Source of the DNA: Kofleriaceae bacterium
GTDB lineage: Bacteria > Myxococcota_A > Polyangia > Haliangiales > Haliangiaceae
Length of the DNA: 39,417 nt
Direction of reading: 5' to 3'
Assembly: GCA_013368795.1 (NCBI GenBank)
Contig: JABFXX010000252.1
Span: 1-39,417 of the forward strand
The notes below the pieces were generated by a model. It ran no database searches and was not told the origin of the DNA. It worked only from the letters and a program-made list of their open reading frames with translations. Within the stretch, counting starts at the first letter, position 1. Every line of letters starts with the position of its first letter. A program made the position numbers and the translations under genes. Shown here one piece after another: positions 1-7,227 of the stretch.

Positions 1-2
1 AG

Positions 3-845
3 ATCCTCGGCGCCGGGCTCAGTTGTGCGTACGTCGTCGCGAGCGGCGCGGTGAAGTCGATCGGTAAATCGATCATCGATGCCGGCGTCGACGAGGTCTG
101 GATGCCGGCGACAACCGGGCTTCTATTCCTGCCAGTGTTCCTGGCCGCGGTATATGGGCTCAGCCTCGTTCCGCCGCCGAGCGCGGAGGATGTCGCGGCC
201 CGGACGGAGCGCGAACCGATGCAACGCGCCGAGCGGCGCGCGTTCATGCGTCGCTTCCTGCCGGGACTCTTGCTGCTCGTCCTCGTCTACTTCTTCCTCA
301 CCGCGTATCGCGATTTTCGCGACAACTATGCGGCGGAGATCTGGGCCGACCTCGGGCTCGGCGATCGCGCCGCCGTGTTCACCGTCACCGAGCTGCCGAT
401 CGCCCTCGCGGTGATGCTCGTGCTCGCTCTCCTGTACCTGGTGAAGAACAACCGGCGCGGGCTCCTTCTCACCTACGTCATCATGGGAACCGGCGCCGCG
501 CTCGTCGGTGTCGCCACGCTGTTGTTCGACACGGGTCTGATCGGTCCGACGCCGTGGATGTTGCTCGTCGGCCTCGGGCTGTACCTCGGGTACGTTCCCT
601 ACGGTTGCGTGCTGTTCGATCGCACGATCGCGGCACTCGGCATCGTGGCAACGGCGGTCTTCCTCATCTACGTGAGCGACGCGGTTGCCTACGGTGGTTC
701 GGTCCTCGTCGTCCTGTACAAGAACCTCGGCCAGGCCGACATCTCCATGCTGGAGTTCTTCCGCTACTTCTCGTACGCGACGAGTGCGTTCTGCCTGCTC
801 GCGCTGGCGATCTGCGGCAGGTATTTCCTCCGCCGTTCGAGGTAA
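3..845 (+). CDS. Multi-pass inner-membrane protein, DUF5690/MFS-like (5' end missing)
   Basis: The frame is open to the left edge, so the N-terminal part is outside the window; the first full codon is at base 3. The visible 280 residues contain about eight hydrophobic helices, with a conserved-looking segment TAYRDFRDNYAAEIW after the third. This reminds me of the DUF5690 family of MFS-like membrane proteins, but that assignment is from memory and not certain. No catalytic motif is visible. The likely role is transport or membrane sensing, substrate unknown. It ends in TAA 18 bp before an HPt gene on the same strand, so the two may be co-transcribed. Confidence 0.6.
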   Translation: MLGAGLSCAYVVASGAVKSIGKSIIDAGVDEVWMPATTGLLFLPVFLAAVYGLSLVPPPSAEDVAARTEREPMQRAERRAFMRRFLPGLLLLVLVYFFLTAYRDFRDNYAAEIWADLGLGDRAAVFTVTELPIALAVMLVLALLYLVKNNRRGLLLTYVIMGTGAALVGVATLLFDTGLIGPTPWMLLVGLGLYLGYVPYGCVLFDRTIAALGIVATAVFLIYVSDAVAYGGSVLVVLYKNLGQADISMLEFFRYFSYATSAFCLLALAICGRYFLRRSR

Positions 846-863
846 GCTCGGGCTAACACCGTC

Positions 864-1172
864 ATGGACGACCTCCTAGCGACCTTCGTGCCCAAGTTCG
901 TGGCGACCGCGCGGACTCGGATCGCCAAGAGCCTCGACCTCGCGGCCAAGCGCACACCCGATGGCGTGCCGCAGATCGCGCGCGAGCTCCACGCGATCGC
1001 CGGCGAGGCGGGACTCCTCGGCCTCGGCGCGATCGTCGCGCTCGCCCGCGCAGGCGAGGAGCACGCCAGGCGCCTGCGTACGACCAAGAGCGACGCCGAT
1101 GCGGATGCACTGCTCGCGTCGCTGACCGAGCTGCAAGGGGCGATCGAGAGCGTCGCCCCTCCGCCGGCGTGA
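864..1172 (+). CDS. Stand-alone HPt (histidine phosphotransfer) protein
   Basis: A 102-residue, mostly helical protein with the HPt signature around H43 (LHAIAGEAGLLGLG), matching the H-x-x-[K/A]-G-x5-G pattern in which H43 would carry the phosphoryl group. The Lys after His is Ala here, a variant I recall as common in small HPt proteins. Such proteins shuttle phosphate between receiver domains in multistep phosphorelays. No kinase is adjacent. The nearest is the three-receiver hybrid kinase at 8388-10481, which lacks its own HPt, so this could be its partner (inference). The gene converges on the methyltransferase gene, leaving three bases between the stop codons. Confidence 0.75.
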   Translation: MDDLLATFVPKFVATARTRIAKSLDLAAKRTPDGVPQIARELHAIAGEAGLLGLGAIVALARAGEEHARRLRTTKSDADADALLASLTELQGAIESVAPPPA

Positions 1173-1175
1173 GCT

Positions 1176-2012
1176 TCAGCGCGCCGGCTTCACGGCGACC
1201 CACATCCCGATCGTGAACACGCCCGCGCGCCGGGCGGCGGCGAGCGCTTCCTCGCCGCGCCGGAACATCTGCTGCTCCGGCCCTTGATACGTCTCCCATG
1301 CCGGGGTCTCGTCGTCCTGGACGGTGCTCCAGCAGCGGACGCCCGGGTACAGGTCCTGTGCGACGCGAACCTCGAGCCCGGCCTGCTCCATCAGCTGCTT
1401 GTAGCTCTCGACGGTGCCGTGCCACGGGATCGAGATCGCCTCGTTGACCGGCCCCATGAACTGCATGATCTGGTCGTCGGTCTGGTGCTCGCCAAACGGG
1501 CGCTGGATCCAGTCCATGCCACCGAGTCGTCCGCCCGGCTTGAGCACGCGCGCGAGCTCGGCGAACAACGCTGCCTTGTCGGGCACGTGACAAACCGACT
1601 CGTAAAACGTCGCGGCGTCGAACGAACCGTCGGGAAACGGCAGGTTCTTGTAGCCCAGGTCGTCGAGCGTCGAGAACGTCACGTCGTTCGACATCCCGAG
1701 CTTCTGCGCCTTGTCCCGCGCGATCGTGTTGAGCCGCTCGTTGTTGCTGACGCCGACGAAGGAAGCCGACGTGACCTTCGACATGTGAAGCGTCGGCCCA
1801 CCGATCCCGCAACCGAAGTCGATGGCGCGACCGCCGGCACGAAGCCCCGTGAGCGCTACGATTCGCTCCTCGAGGATCTCGCAAGCGCGTAGGCGTGGCA
1901 GACCGACGGCGAGCGCATCGGGATCGCCGTGATGCCAGCGGTCTCCCATGATCGCCTGGTAGCAATGCAACGCGCTGTCATAGAACTCTTGGACTCGATG
2001 CTCGTAGTTCAC
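1176..2012 (-). CDS. SAM-dependent class I methyltransferase
   Basis: 278 residues with a Rossmann-fold SAM site: motif I at residues 64-70 (DFGCGIG), followed by the acidic/post-I region, then LARVLKPGGRLGGMDW at about 154-168. The N-terminal helical segment (YDSALHCYQAIMGDRWHHG) and overall plan resemble small-molecule C- or O-methyltransferases such as the sterol, tocopherol and glycine-sarcosine types. The substrate cannot be read from sequence. The start is GTG at 2010-2012, supported by AAGGAG a few bases upstream. The gene lies 17 bp downstream of the multihaem cytochrome gene on the same strand, so it is probably the second gene of that transcript, although a functional link is not obvious. 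Confidence 0.85.
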   Translation of the reverse strand: MNYEHRVQEFYDSALHCYQAIMGDRWHHGDPDALAVGLPRLRACEILEERIVALTGLRAGGRAIDFGCGIGGPTLHMSKVTSASFVGVSNNERLNTIARDKAQKLGMSNDVTFSTLDDLGYKNLPFPDGSFDAATFYESVCHVPDKAALFAELARVLKPGGRLGGMDWIQRPFGEHQTDDQIMQFMGPVNEAISIPWHGTVESYKQLMEQAGLEVRVAQDLYPGVRCWSTVQDDETPAWETYQGPEQQMFRRGEEALAAARRAGVFTIGMWVAVKPAR

Positions 2013-2029
2013 GGAACTCCTTCGTCAGG

Positions 2030-3775
2030 TCATAGGCTGCTGCCGGGGTGCGTCTTGTGGCAGCTCGAGGTGCACTGCTGGAACGAATCGTCGAGGGTAC
2101 CACCGATGTACATGTCGACGACCGGACCGAACTGCGCGACGTGGCTCGCCGGGTAGCTCTTGTGACACGACATGCACGCCGACTTGCTCGTGCGCTGGAT
2201 GCCCGTACGGTTGAGGTGACAGCTCTCGCACTTCTGCAGCGGCTTGTTCAGCCGATTGGTGCGCGAGTGGATGAAGTGGGTGCGCACGTAGACCGGCGTC
2301 TCGGGCTCGAAGACCAGCGGGCCGTGGCACGTCGTACACGTGTCGCGATCGTTCGCGCTGATCGCGTGCGAGATCACGGACAGCGACGATCCATCCTTGT
2401 GACAGCTCGTGCAAGGGCCGGTGTCGAGCACCTTCTTCGTCGGCGTCGGCGTACCGACCTGGAGCGAGATCACCGTCGCCGCCGGGATCTCCTCACCGAG
2501 GTACGAGCGGCGCGCCTTCATCACGATCTTGTACGTGCCGGGCTTCGCGTCGGCCGGCAGCGTGAACTGCACGACGTTGTCGACGGGGGAGTTGAGCGGC
2601 TGGATTCCGAGCAGGATCGGCCAGTCCGGAACCGCATTGGCCGCGCCGTAGAAGCCCTCGGTGGCGGGGCTCGCCGTACGCACCGAACCCTCGGGCGAGG
2701 TGATGATGCTACCCACGAAGTCGATGGTGTTGTGGATGGTTTGCGTGTCCTGCATCGGACCGTTGATCGCGATCACCATCTGCTTCTCTTTGTGCTTGCG
2801 GCGGTAGTACGTCGCCACACGCTGGGTGACGTCCCAGTACTGGATGCCCGACGGCGTGTTGCCCGTCAGGAAGTCCTGGAAGGTCGGCAGCACGCCCGGG
2901 TCATGGAGCGGCTTGCCCTGGCCGTCGCGGAGCGTGAACTCGACCGTGAGCAGCTGGCCGGGTGCGTACGTCCCGTTCGCGGCCGGCGGCGTGGTGACCG
3001 CGAGGTCGATCTTGAAGCCGTAGTCCCACTCGGGGTTCGCGACCTGCTCGACGGGAATGAAGTAGGCGCGGTGGTTCGCCGTCCAGGTCACGCGCAGCTG
3101 CCGGGTCCTCGAGTCGAACTTGAACGTCTCGGGGTGATCGCTGCTCGCGTAGCGGAGCTCGACGAGCGCTTCCTCTTCGAAGTGAGTCGCCGTGCTGCAA
3201 TCGGTGGTCGACGCGCAGTCGTTCGTCCACTGGATCGCGCGAAGGCGTCGATCGAAGAAGTCGTCGTTGTCGGTCCGGTGGTGCTCTTTCCCACTCGAGA
3301 CCTCGTAGTCGTCGCAACCGCCGATCACGCGACCCGCGGCGTCGAGCTGCTCGATGCTGAACTTGCTCGGCTGCTCCATCCAGTTCGACTCGCGATAGAA
3401 GCGACGGCGCGTCCACGTGCCGTCGGCGTTCGGCGTCGAAACGAACGACTGGTCGACGAACTTGGTGTTGCGCCAGTCGAGCGTCGCGAAGTCACCTGTC
3501 GTGTCGAGGGAGGCGACGCCCTCGTCGGTGCTGGTCAGCACGCTCGCGCGCATGTCGATCTGGTTGACCCAGACGCGCTGGTTCTTGCGCACACGTAGCG
3601 TCTTGGGAACACCGTTGTCGATCTCCAGTGCGATACCGACGGGCGTGTTGACCGACGACCCATTGTGACCGGATAGCTCCGACGTCGCTTCTGACTGTTC
3701 GGGCGAGGCGACGTCTGCACAGCCGACGATTCCGAGAGATGCGCAGACAACGAATTGGCGAATACGCGTGGACAT
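2030..3775 (-). CDS. OmcA/MtrC-like multihaem c-type cytochrome lipoprotein
   Basis: 581 residues. The N-terminus has a signal peptide with lipobox IVGC (Cys 19), so the product is a lipoprotein, probably at the outer membrane. After a beta-rich central region, the C-terminal 130 residues carry four CXXCH haem sites (C455 CTSCH, C480 CTTCH, C516 CESCH, C534 CMSCH) and a fifth, expanded CX3CH site (C568 CTSSCH). Spaced distal His residues are available as second ligands. The arrangement resembles OmcA/MtrC-family surface cytochromes, but with about half of their ten haems. The likely role is electron transfer across or at the cell surface. The start is supported by GAGGTGA upstream. It is probably co-transcribed with the methyltransferase gene downstream. 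Confidence 0.85.
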   Translation of the reverse strand: MSTRIRQFVVCASLGIVGCADVASPEQSEATSELSGHNGSSVNTPVGIALEIDNGVPKTLRVRKNQRVWVNQIDMRASVLTSTDEGVASLDTTGDFATLDWRNTKFVDQSFVSTPNADGTWTRRRFYRESNWMEQPSKFSIEQLDAAGRVIGGCDDYEVSSGKEHHRTDNDDFFDRRLRAIQWTNDCASTTDCSTATHFEEEALVELRYASSDHPETFKFDSRTRQLRVTWTANHRAYFIPVEQVANPEWDYGFKIDLAVTTPPAANGTYAPGQLLTVEFTLRDGQGKPLHDPGVLPTFQDFLTGNTPSGIQYWDVTQRVATYYRRKHKEKQMVIAINGPMQDTQTIHNTIDFVGSIITSPEGSVRTASPATEGFYGAANAVPDWPILLGIQPLNSPVDNVVQFTLPADAKPGTYKIVMKARRSYLGEEIPAATVISLQVGTPTPTKKVLDTGPCTSCHKDGSSLSVISHAISANDRDTCTTCHGPLVFEPETPVYVRTHFIHSRTNRLNKPLQKCESCHLNRTGIQRTSKSACMSCHKSYPASHVAQFGPVVDMYIGGTLDDSFQQCTSSCHKTHPGSSL

Positions 3776-3952
3776 CGAGATTCACCTCACCAGCGTTCGA
3801 AGACGCTACCCACCATCAATGCGCGCTCTCAGGCGTTCGAGCAAGGGCAAAGTTAGATCCACTACCCATCAACTAACGGACACTTTGTCTCCTGATCAGA
3901 TATGAAGTCGCACTCCATACAACGTGTATGTGCGGCAACGAGGCCCCGAAAG

Positions 3953-4053
3953 GGTGCCGCAAAATGCTGCACGCAAGCGCGTCAGTCGCGTTTCATTGAG
4001 TCGGTGCCGTAACAATTCTGCGGCACCATTCGGCTGCCGTAATTTGCTGCACC
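3953..4053 (+). repeat. Three copies of a TGCCGYAA..TGCTGC operator-like motif
   Basis: Three related copies lie just upstream of the promoter: TGCCGCAAAATGCTGC (3955-3970), TGCCGTAACAATTCTGCGGC (4005-4024, four extra bases) and TGCCGTAATTTGCTGC (4035-4050). The middle copy is embedded in an inverted repeat, GGTGCCG...CGGCACC. Copies sit 50 and then 30 bp apart, close to whole helical turns. This looks like a cluster of binding sites for a regulator of the biosynthetic operon; the regulator is not identified in this window. The assignment is by eye. Confidence 0.5.
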
Positions 4054-4062
4054 CCGTCGCAG

Positions 4063-4090
4063 TTGACAGTGCAAGCGGTGCAATCACAAT
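4063..4090 (+). promoter_or_regulatory. Sigma70-like promoter of the prenyltransferase-oxidase operon
   Basis: A perfect -35 TTGACA (4063-4068) and a -10-like CACAAT (4085-4090) are separated by 16 bp. Transcription would begin near 4097, giving a leader of about 22 nt that contains the GGAGGAG ribosome site (4107-4113) and ATG at 4119. The last operator-like repeat ends 10 bp upstream of the -35 box, a position fitting activation. Confidence 0.55.
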
Positions 4091-4118
4091 CTCACTTCTC
4101 AATCACGGAGGAGTCTCT

Positions 4119-5951
4119 ATGGTGGCCGCTACGTTGTCAGGGGGAGCGGCGGGCGGGGGAACTTCGCGCGAGATCGCATCTGAAACGCTCGTCGAAGTCG
4201 GAACGAGCCAACTGACGAGCCTGGGGGAGGCTCTCGCGTTTCCGGCACCGGAGACGCAGCGCTTGGTCGACATCTTCACGCACCTGCTCGGCACTGCGGC
4301 ACTGCGCAGCACTGCCGACCCGCCGGCCTACGCGTCGGATGTCGTCGACGACCACACGCCGTTCGAGATGTCGATCGCCGTCGGCGGCGGCGCACCGGAG
4401 CTGCGCGTTCTCGTCGAGCCAGTCGACGGAGATCCGTCGCTGCGCGGACGCTGGCGAGCCGCGCGCGCCGCCGGCGAATGGCTGCACGAGCACCACGATG
4501 CCGATCTCGATCGACTCGAATGTGTCGCCGACCTGTTCGAGCCGCGTCACGAGCACGCGTTACTGGCGCTCTGGTACGCGGTCGGTATCCGCAAAGGTGC
4601 GCGCCCGGATGTGAAGGCGTACTTCGATCTACGTGCGCGAGGCAGCGAGCACACGCTCGAGGTCCTGGAAGAGGCGCTCGCGCGGCTCGATCTCGCGTCT
4701 GCCTATCCGCGTGTCCTGCGCGAAGCTGCGCGTCGAGGCCCTGCACTCGACGAGCTCGTCTACTTCTCGCTCGACCTCGCCAAGCGCGACGGCGCACGCG
4801 TGAAGGTCTACTTCCGTCACCATCACGCGAGCGCGGAGGACGCCGAGCACGTCATCGGCAGCATCGGCGGCGCCGCGGAAGGCGACGTCACCGACTTCTG
4901 CGACACGATCCTCGGTAATCGTGGTCCGTATTACGCACGGCCGCTGGTGAGTTGCTGGTCATTTGCCAACGGTGCCGAGCCGTCGGGCGCGACGCTGTAT
5001 GCGCCAGTCGCATACTACGCACAGCACGACGCGGAAGCGGCCGAGCGGGTCCGCCGCTGGCTGCAAGCGCAACCGGACGCGCTCGAGCAGTACGAGAAGG
5101 CGATCCGCGCATTCGCCCGCCGTCCTCTCGAGCACGGTATCGGAATGCACAGCTACGTCTCGTTCAAGCGAGACAAGGGCGCGACGCGGTCGACCGCGTA
5201 CCTCGCGCCCGAGGTCTACCGGACGTTCCCGCCCGGCTCGCTGGCCGAGCGCAAGCTGCCCGCGCCGGCACGCTCGCGTTCACCGCTCGAGCTCGTGCGA
5301 CGCCTCGAGACCGTCGAGCGATTGACCGATCACCCGCTGTTCCGCCGGCTCGCCCGCGAGAAGCCGAGCGCAACGCCGGCATGGGTCCTCCTCGCGAACA
5401 ACTGGGTCGGCGTTGGTGACTGCTTCCCGGAGTGGCTCTCCGGTCTGCACGAGCGTGTCACGCACCCGGGGATCAAACAGGTGCTCGGAAAGCAGCTCGA
5501 CGACGAGCTCGGCGGTGGTGATGCGGCCAACGCGCATCGCGGGCTGTTCGAGAAGATGCTCGCCGACCTCGAACCGTGTGCCCCACCGGGCGATCGCGAG
5601 CAGTGGCTTGCGCCGGGCCGGTGGTTCAAGGAGCGGCTCGCGGAGCATTACCTCGGCCGGCCGGTGCTCGAATCCGTCGGCGCGTCCCTCGTCGCCGAGG
5701 TGTACGGCAAGCAGATCGACCAGGCGATCGGCGACGTGCTGCGCCGCCAGTCCGATCTCGACGTCTCGAAGCTGACCTGGCTCGTGCTGCACGAGACGCT
5801 CGAGGAGGAACACGCCGACGAGTCGGCCCAGATCGCTCGCATGGCGCCGCAGGATGCCGAGTCGCGCGCAGCGATGTGCAAGGGGATCGACGGGCTCGCC
5901 CTCGACGGCTTCCGCTACCTCGATCGCATCTACGAGGTGCTATTCAAGTGA
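4119..5951 (+). CDS. DMATS-type aromatic prenyltransferase fused to a haem-oxygenase-like diiron oxidase
   Basis: 610 residues from an ATG backed by GGAGGAG. Residues ~40-380 match the ABBA prenyltransferase fold of tryptophan dimethylallyltransferases. They show PFE-x-S with Glu83 (indole-activating Glu), ELR with R96, K166-A-Y168, and R227-V-K229-V-Y231. These correspond to the diphosphate-binding and Tyr-shield residues K187/Y189 and R257/K259/Y261 of FgaPT2; Y294 and Y346 follow. Residues ~385-610 form an all-helical haem-oxygenase-like (HDO, Haem_oxygenas_2) domain with E463-x9-H473, E527 and H558-x3-E562-x2-H565, a full diiron ligand set spaced as in SznF. The expected chemistry is prenylation of an aromatic (possibly Trp- or Tyr-like) substrate plus O2-dependent oxidation, N-oxygenation or C-C cleavage. 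The gene overlaps the next PLP-enzyme gene by 4 bp. Domain calls are firm; substrate and fusion purpose are inference. Confidence 0.82.
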   Translation: MVAATLSGGAAGGGTSREIASETLVEVGTSQLTSLGEALAFPAPETQRLVDIFTHLLGTAALRSTADPPAYASDVVDDHTPFEMSIAVGGGAPELRVLVEPVDGDPSLRGRWRAARAAGEWLHEHHDADLDRLECVADLFEPRHEHALLALWYAVGIRKGARPDVKAYFDLRARGSEHTLEVLEEALARLDLASAYPRVLREAARRGPALDELVYFSLDLAKRDGARVKVYFRHHHASAEDAEHVIGSIGGAAEGDVTDFCDTILGNRGPYYARPLVSCWSFANGAEPSGATLYAPVAYYAQHDAEAAERVRRWLQAQPDALEQYEKAIRAFARRPLEHGIGMHSYVSFKRDKGATRSTAYLAPEVYRTFPPGSLAERKLPAPARSRSPLELVRRLETVERLTDHPLFRRLAREKPSATPAWVLLANNWVGVGDCFPEWLSGLHERVTHPGIKQVLGKQLDDELGGGDAANAHRGLFEKMLADLEPCAPPGDREQWLAPGRWFKERLAEHYLGRPVLESVGASLVAEVYGKQIDQAIGDVLRRQSDLDVSKLTWLVLHETLEEEHADESAQIARMAPQDAESRAAMCKGIDGLALDGFRYLDRIYEVLFK

Positions 5952-7087
5952 GCGCGCCCGACTTTGCAGCACTGCGCCGGCAATTCCCGCTGCTCGTCGA
6001 GCGCACGTACTTCGCGACCCATTCCCTCGGTCCGGTGTTGAACGAGACGCTCGCAGATCTCGACGACTATCGCCGCACCATCGCGCTCCGCAATCGGGCG
6101 GTCGAGACGTGGATGAACCGCATCGACGAGATCCGGCACCTGTTCGCGCGGCTGATCAATGCCGAGGGCGACGAGATCGCGCTCGGCCCGAATGCGACGG
6201 GGTGCCAGAGCGCCCTCGCCGCTGCACTCGAGCCACGTCCCGGGCGAAACGTCATCGTGACGACCGATCTCGACTTCCCGTCGACGCGGTACCTGTGGCA
6301 CGCGCAGGCCCGGCGCGGATTCGAGGTCCGCAACGTGAAGTCGACCGACGGCATCTCGGTGCCGAGCGAGGACATCGTGCGCGCGCTCGACGAGCGAGTG
6401 GCGATCGTCGCGCTGCCGCTCGTCAGCTACCAGAACGGGGCACTGCTCGACGCCAAGTCGGTGGTTCGCGCCGCGCACGCCGCCGGCGCTATCGTCGTGC
6501 TCGACGCGTTTCAGGCGATGGGCATCGTGCCGATCGACGTCCGCGAGCTCGGCGTCGATGCGCTGGTCGCCGGAACGCAGAAGTGGCTGTGCTCACCGAC
6601 GAGCGGCGTTGCATTCCTGTTCGTGAAGCGCGCGCTCGCCGAATCACTCGAGCCCGCATATCCCGGCTGGTTCGGGCACGCCCAGATGTTCGACTACGGA
6701 CGAGGGTTCGTTCCGGCGCCGGGTGCCCGGCGGTTCGAGCAAGGCGCACCGGCGGTCGAGGCGATCTACGCCGCGCGGGCGGGTGTGCAGTTCGCGATCG
6801 ATGTCGGTGTCCCTGCGATTCGTGCGCGTAATCTCGAGCTAACGGAGCGCCTGATCGCTGGTGCAGACGCGCTCGGCATCCCGCTGCATAGCCCGCGTGC
6901 GGCGACTGAACGTGGCGGGACGATCTGCCTCGGCGTCGCCGATCCGTCGGGCGTCGCGAAGAATCTCCGCGAGCTGGCGATCGACGTCGACACGCGACCG
7001 GGCACCGGCATCCGCCTCTCCGCGCACCCCTGCAACAACGAAGCGGACTGCGATCGCGCGCTCGAGCACCTCGCTCGCGTGGGGTGA
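5948..7087 (+). CDS. Class V aminotransferase-fold PLP enzyme, kynureninase-like
   Basis: 379 residues. The start is GTG in a GTGA overlap with the preceding stop, so the two are translationally coupled. Fold-type I features are present: PNATGCQSAL at ~81-90 (phosphate/ring pocket), D186 in VVLDAFQ (pyridine-N Asp) and the Schiff-base K212 in AGTQKWLCSPTSG. THSLGP near the N-terminus and PGWFGH at ~239-244 resemble kynureninase, although relatives include isopenicillin-N-epimerase-like and cysteine-desulfurase-like enzymes. The substrate is probably the amino acid or amine handled by the upstream prenyltransferase-oxidase. A beta-cleavage, desulfurase-type or epimerase reaction cannot be distinguished from sequence. 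A length near 380 fits the family. Confidence 0.83.
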   Translation: MSAPDFAALRRQFPLLVERTYFATHSLGPVLNETLADLDDYRRTIALRNRAVETWMNRIDEIRHLFARLINAEGDEIALGPNATGCQSALAAALEPRPGRNVIVTTDLDFPSTRYLWHAQARRGFEVRNVKSTDGISVPSEDIVRALDERVAIVALPLVSYQNGALLDAKSVVRAAHAAGAIVVLDAFQAMGIVPIDVRELGVDALVAGTQKWLCSPTSGVAFLFVKRALAESLEPAYPGWFGHAQMFDYGRGFVPAPGARRFEQGAPAVEAIYAARAGVQFAIDVGVPAIRARNLELTERLIAGADALGIPLHSPRAATERGGTICLGVADPSGVAKNLRELAIDVDTRPGTGIRLSAHPCNNEADCDRALEHLARVG

Positions 7088-7090
7088 CCC

Positions 7091-7106
7091 TGCAACAAAA
7101 TGCGGC
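7091..7106 (+). promoter_or_regulatory. Fourth copy of the TGC..AAAATGC motif, upstream of the FIST operon
   Basis: TGCAACAAAATGCGGC matches TGCCGCAAAATGCTGC (3955-3970) at 13 of 16 positions. It lies just after the PLP-enzyme stop codon and 121 bp before the FIST gene, so the biosynthetic and signalling operons might share a regulator. A chance match is possible. Confidence 0.3.
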
Positions 7107-7119
7107 GGTCGAGCGAGAT

Positions 7120-7136
7120 GCCTCGTGGCTCGAGGC
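7120..7136 (+). terminator. Short stem-loop between the PLP enzyme and FIST genes
   Basis: GCCTCG-TGGCT-CGAGGC forms a perfect 6-bp stem with a 5-base loop, 32 bp after the PLP-enzyme stop. There is no clear T tract, so this is at best a weak or factor-assisted terminator or a leader structure. Confidence 0.3.
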
Positions 7137-7227
7137 AGTGTTATCGTGATGTGCAGTGGGGGACGAGGAGCTCGCGGGGGGCGGGCCGCATGGGCTCGTT
7201 TTGGTCATCAAGGAGTAGGAGCAGGTA

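Larger units (their letters stand above)
3776..4118. promoter_or_regulatory. 343-bp divergent regulatory gap with several inverted repeats
   Basis: No gene is supported here. An open frame runs through the right part, but its codons do not look coding and the RBS-backed start is at 4119. The gap separates the multihaem cytochrome gene from the prenyltransferase-oxidase operon and is visibly more AT-rich than its surroundings. It holds AGCGT-6-ACGCT (3792-3807), CATACA-ACG-TGTATG (3916-3930), and TGCGGCA...TGCCGCA (3931-3961), whose loop contains CCCGAAAGGG. It also holds GGTGCCG...CGGCACC (4003-4027) and the repeated TGCCGYAA-type motif described separately. Confidence 0.7.

Noticed and set aside
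971..1030. Loss of the Lys in the HPt motif as evidence for a dead protein
   Set aside because: The HxxAG variant is, as far as I recall, widespread in small HPt proteins, so it does not indicate inactivity.
3924..4118. N-terminal extension of the prenyltransferase-oxidase frame upstream of 4119
   Set aside because: It crosses the repeats and promoter, has no ribosome site, and does not resemble the family; GGAGGAG supports ATG 4119.
5576..5947. Upstream extension of the PLP-enzyme frame
   Set aside because: Out-of-frame shadow of the oxidase domain; GTG in the GTGA overlap gives the normal family N-terminus.
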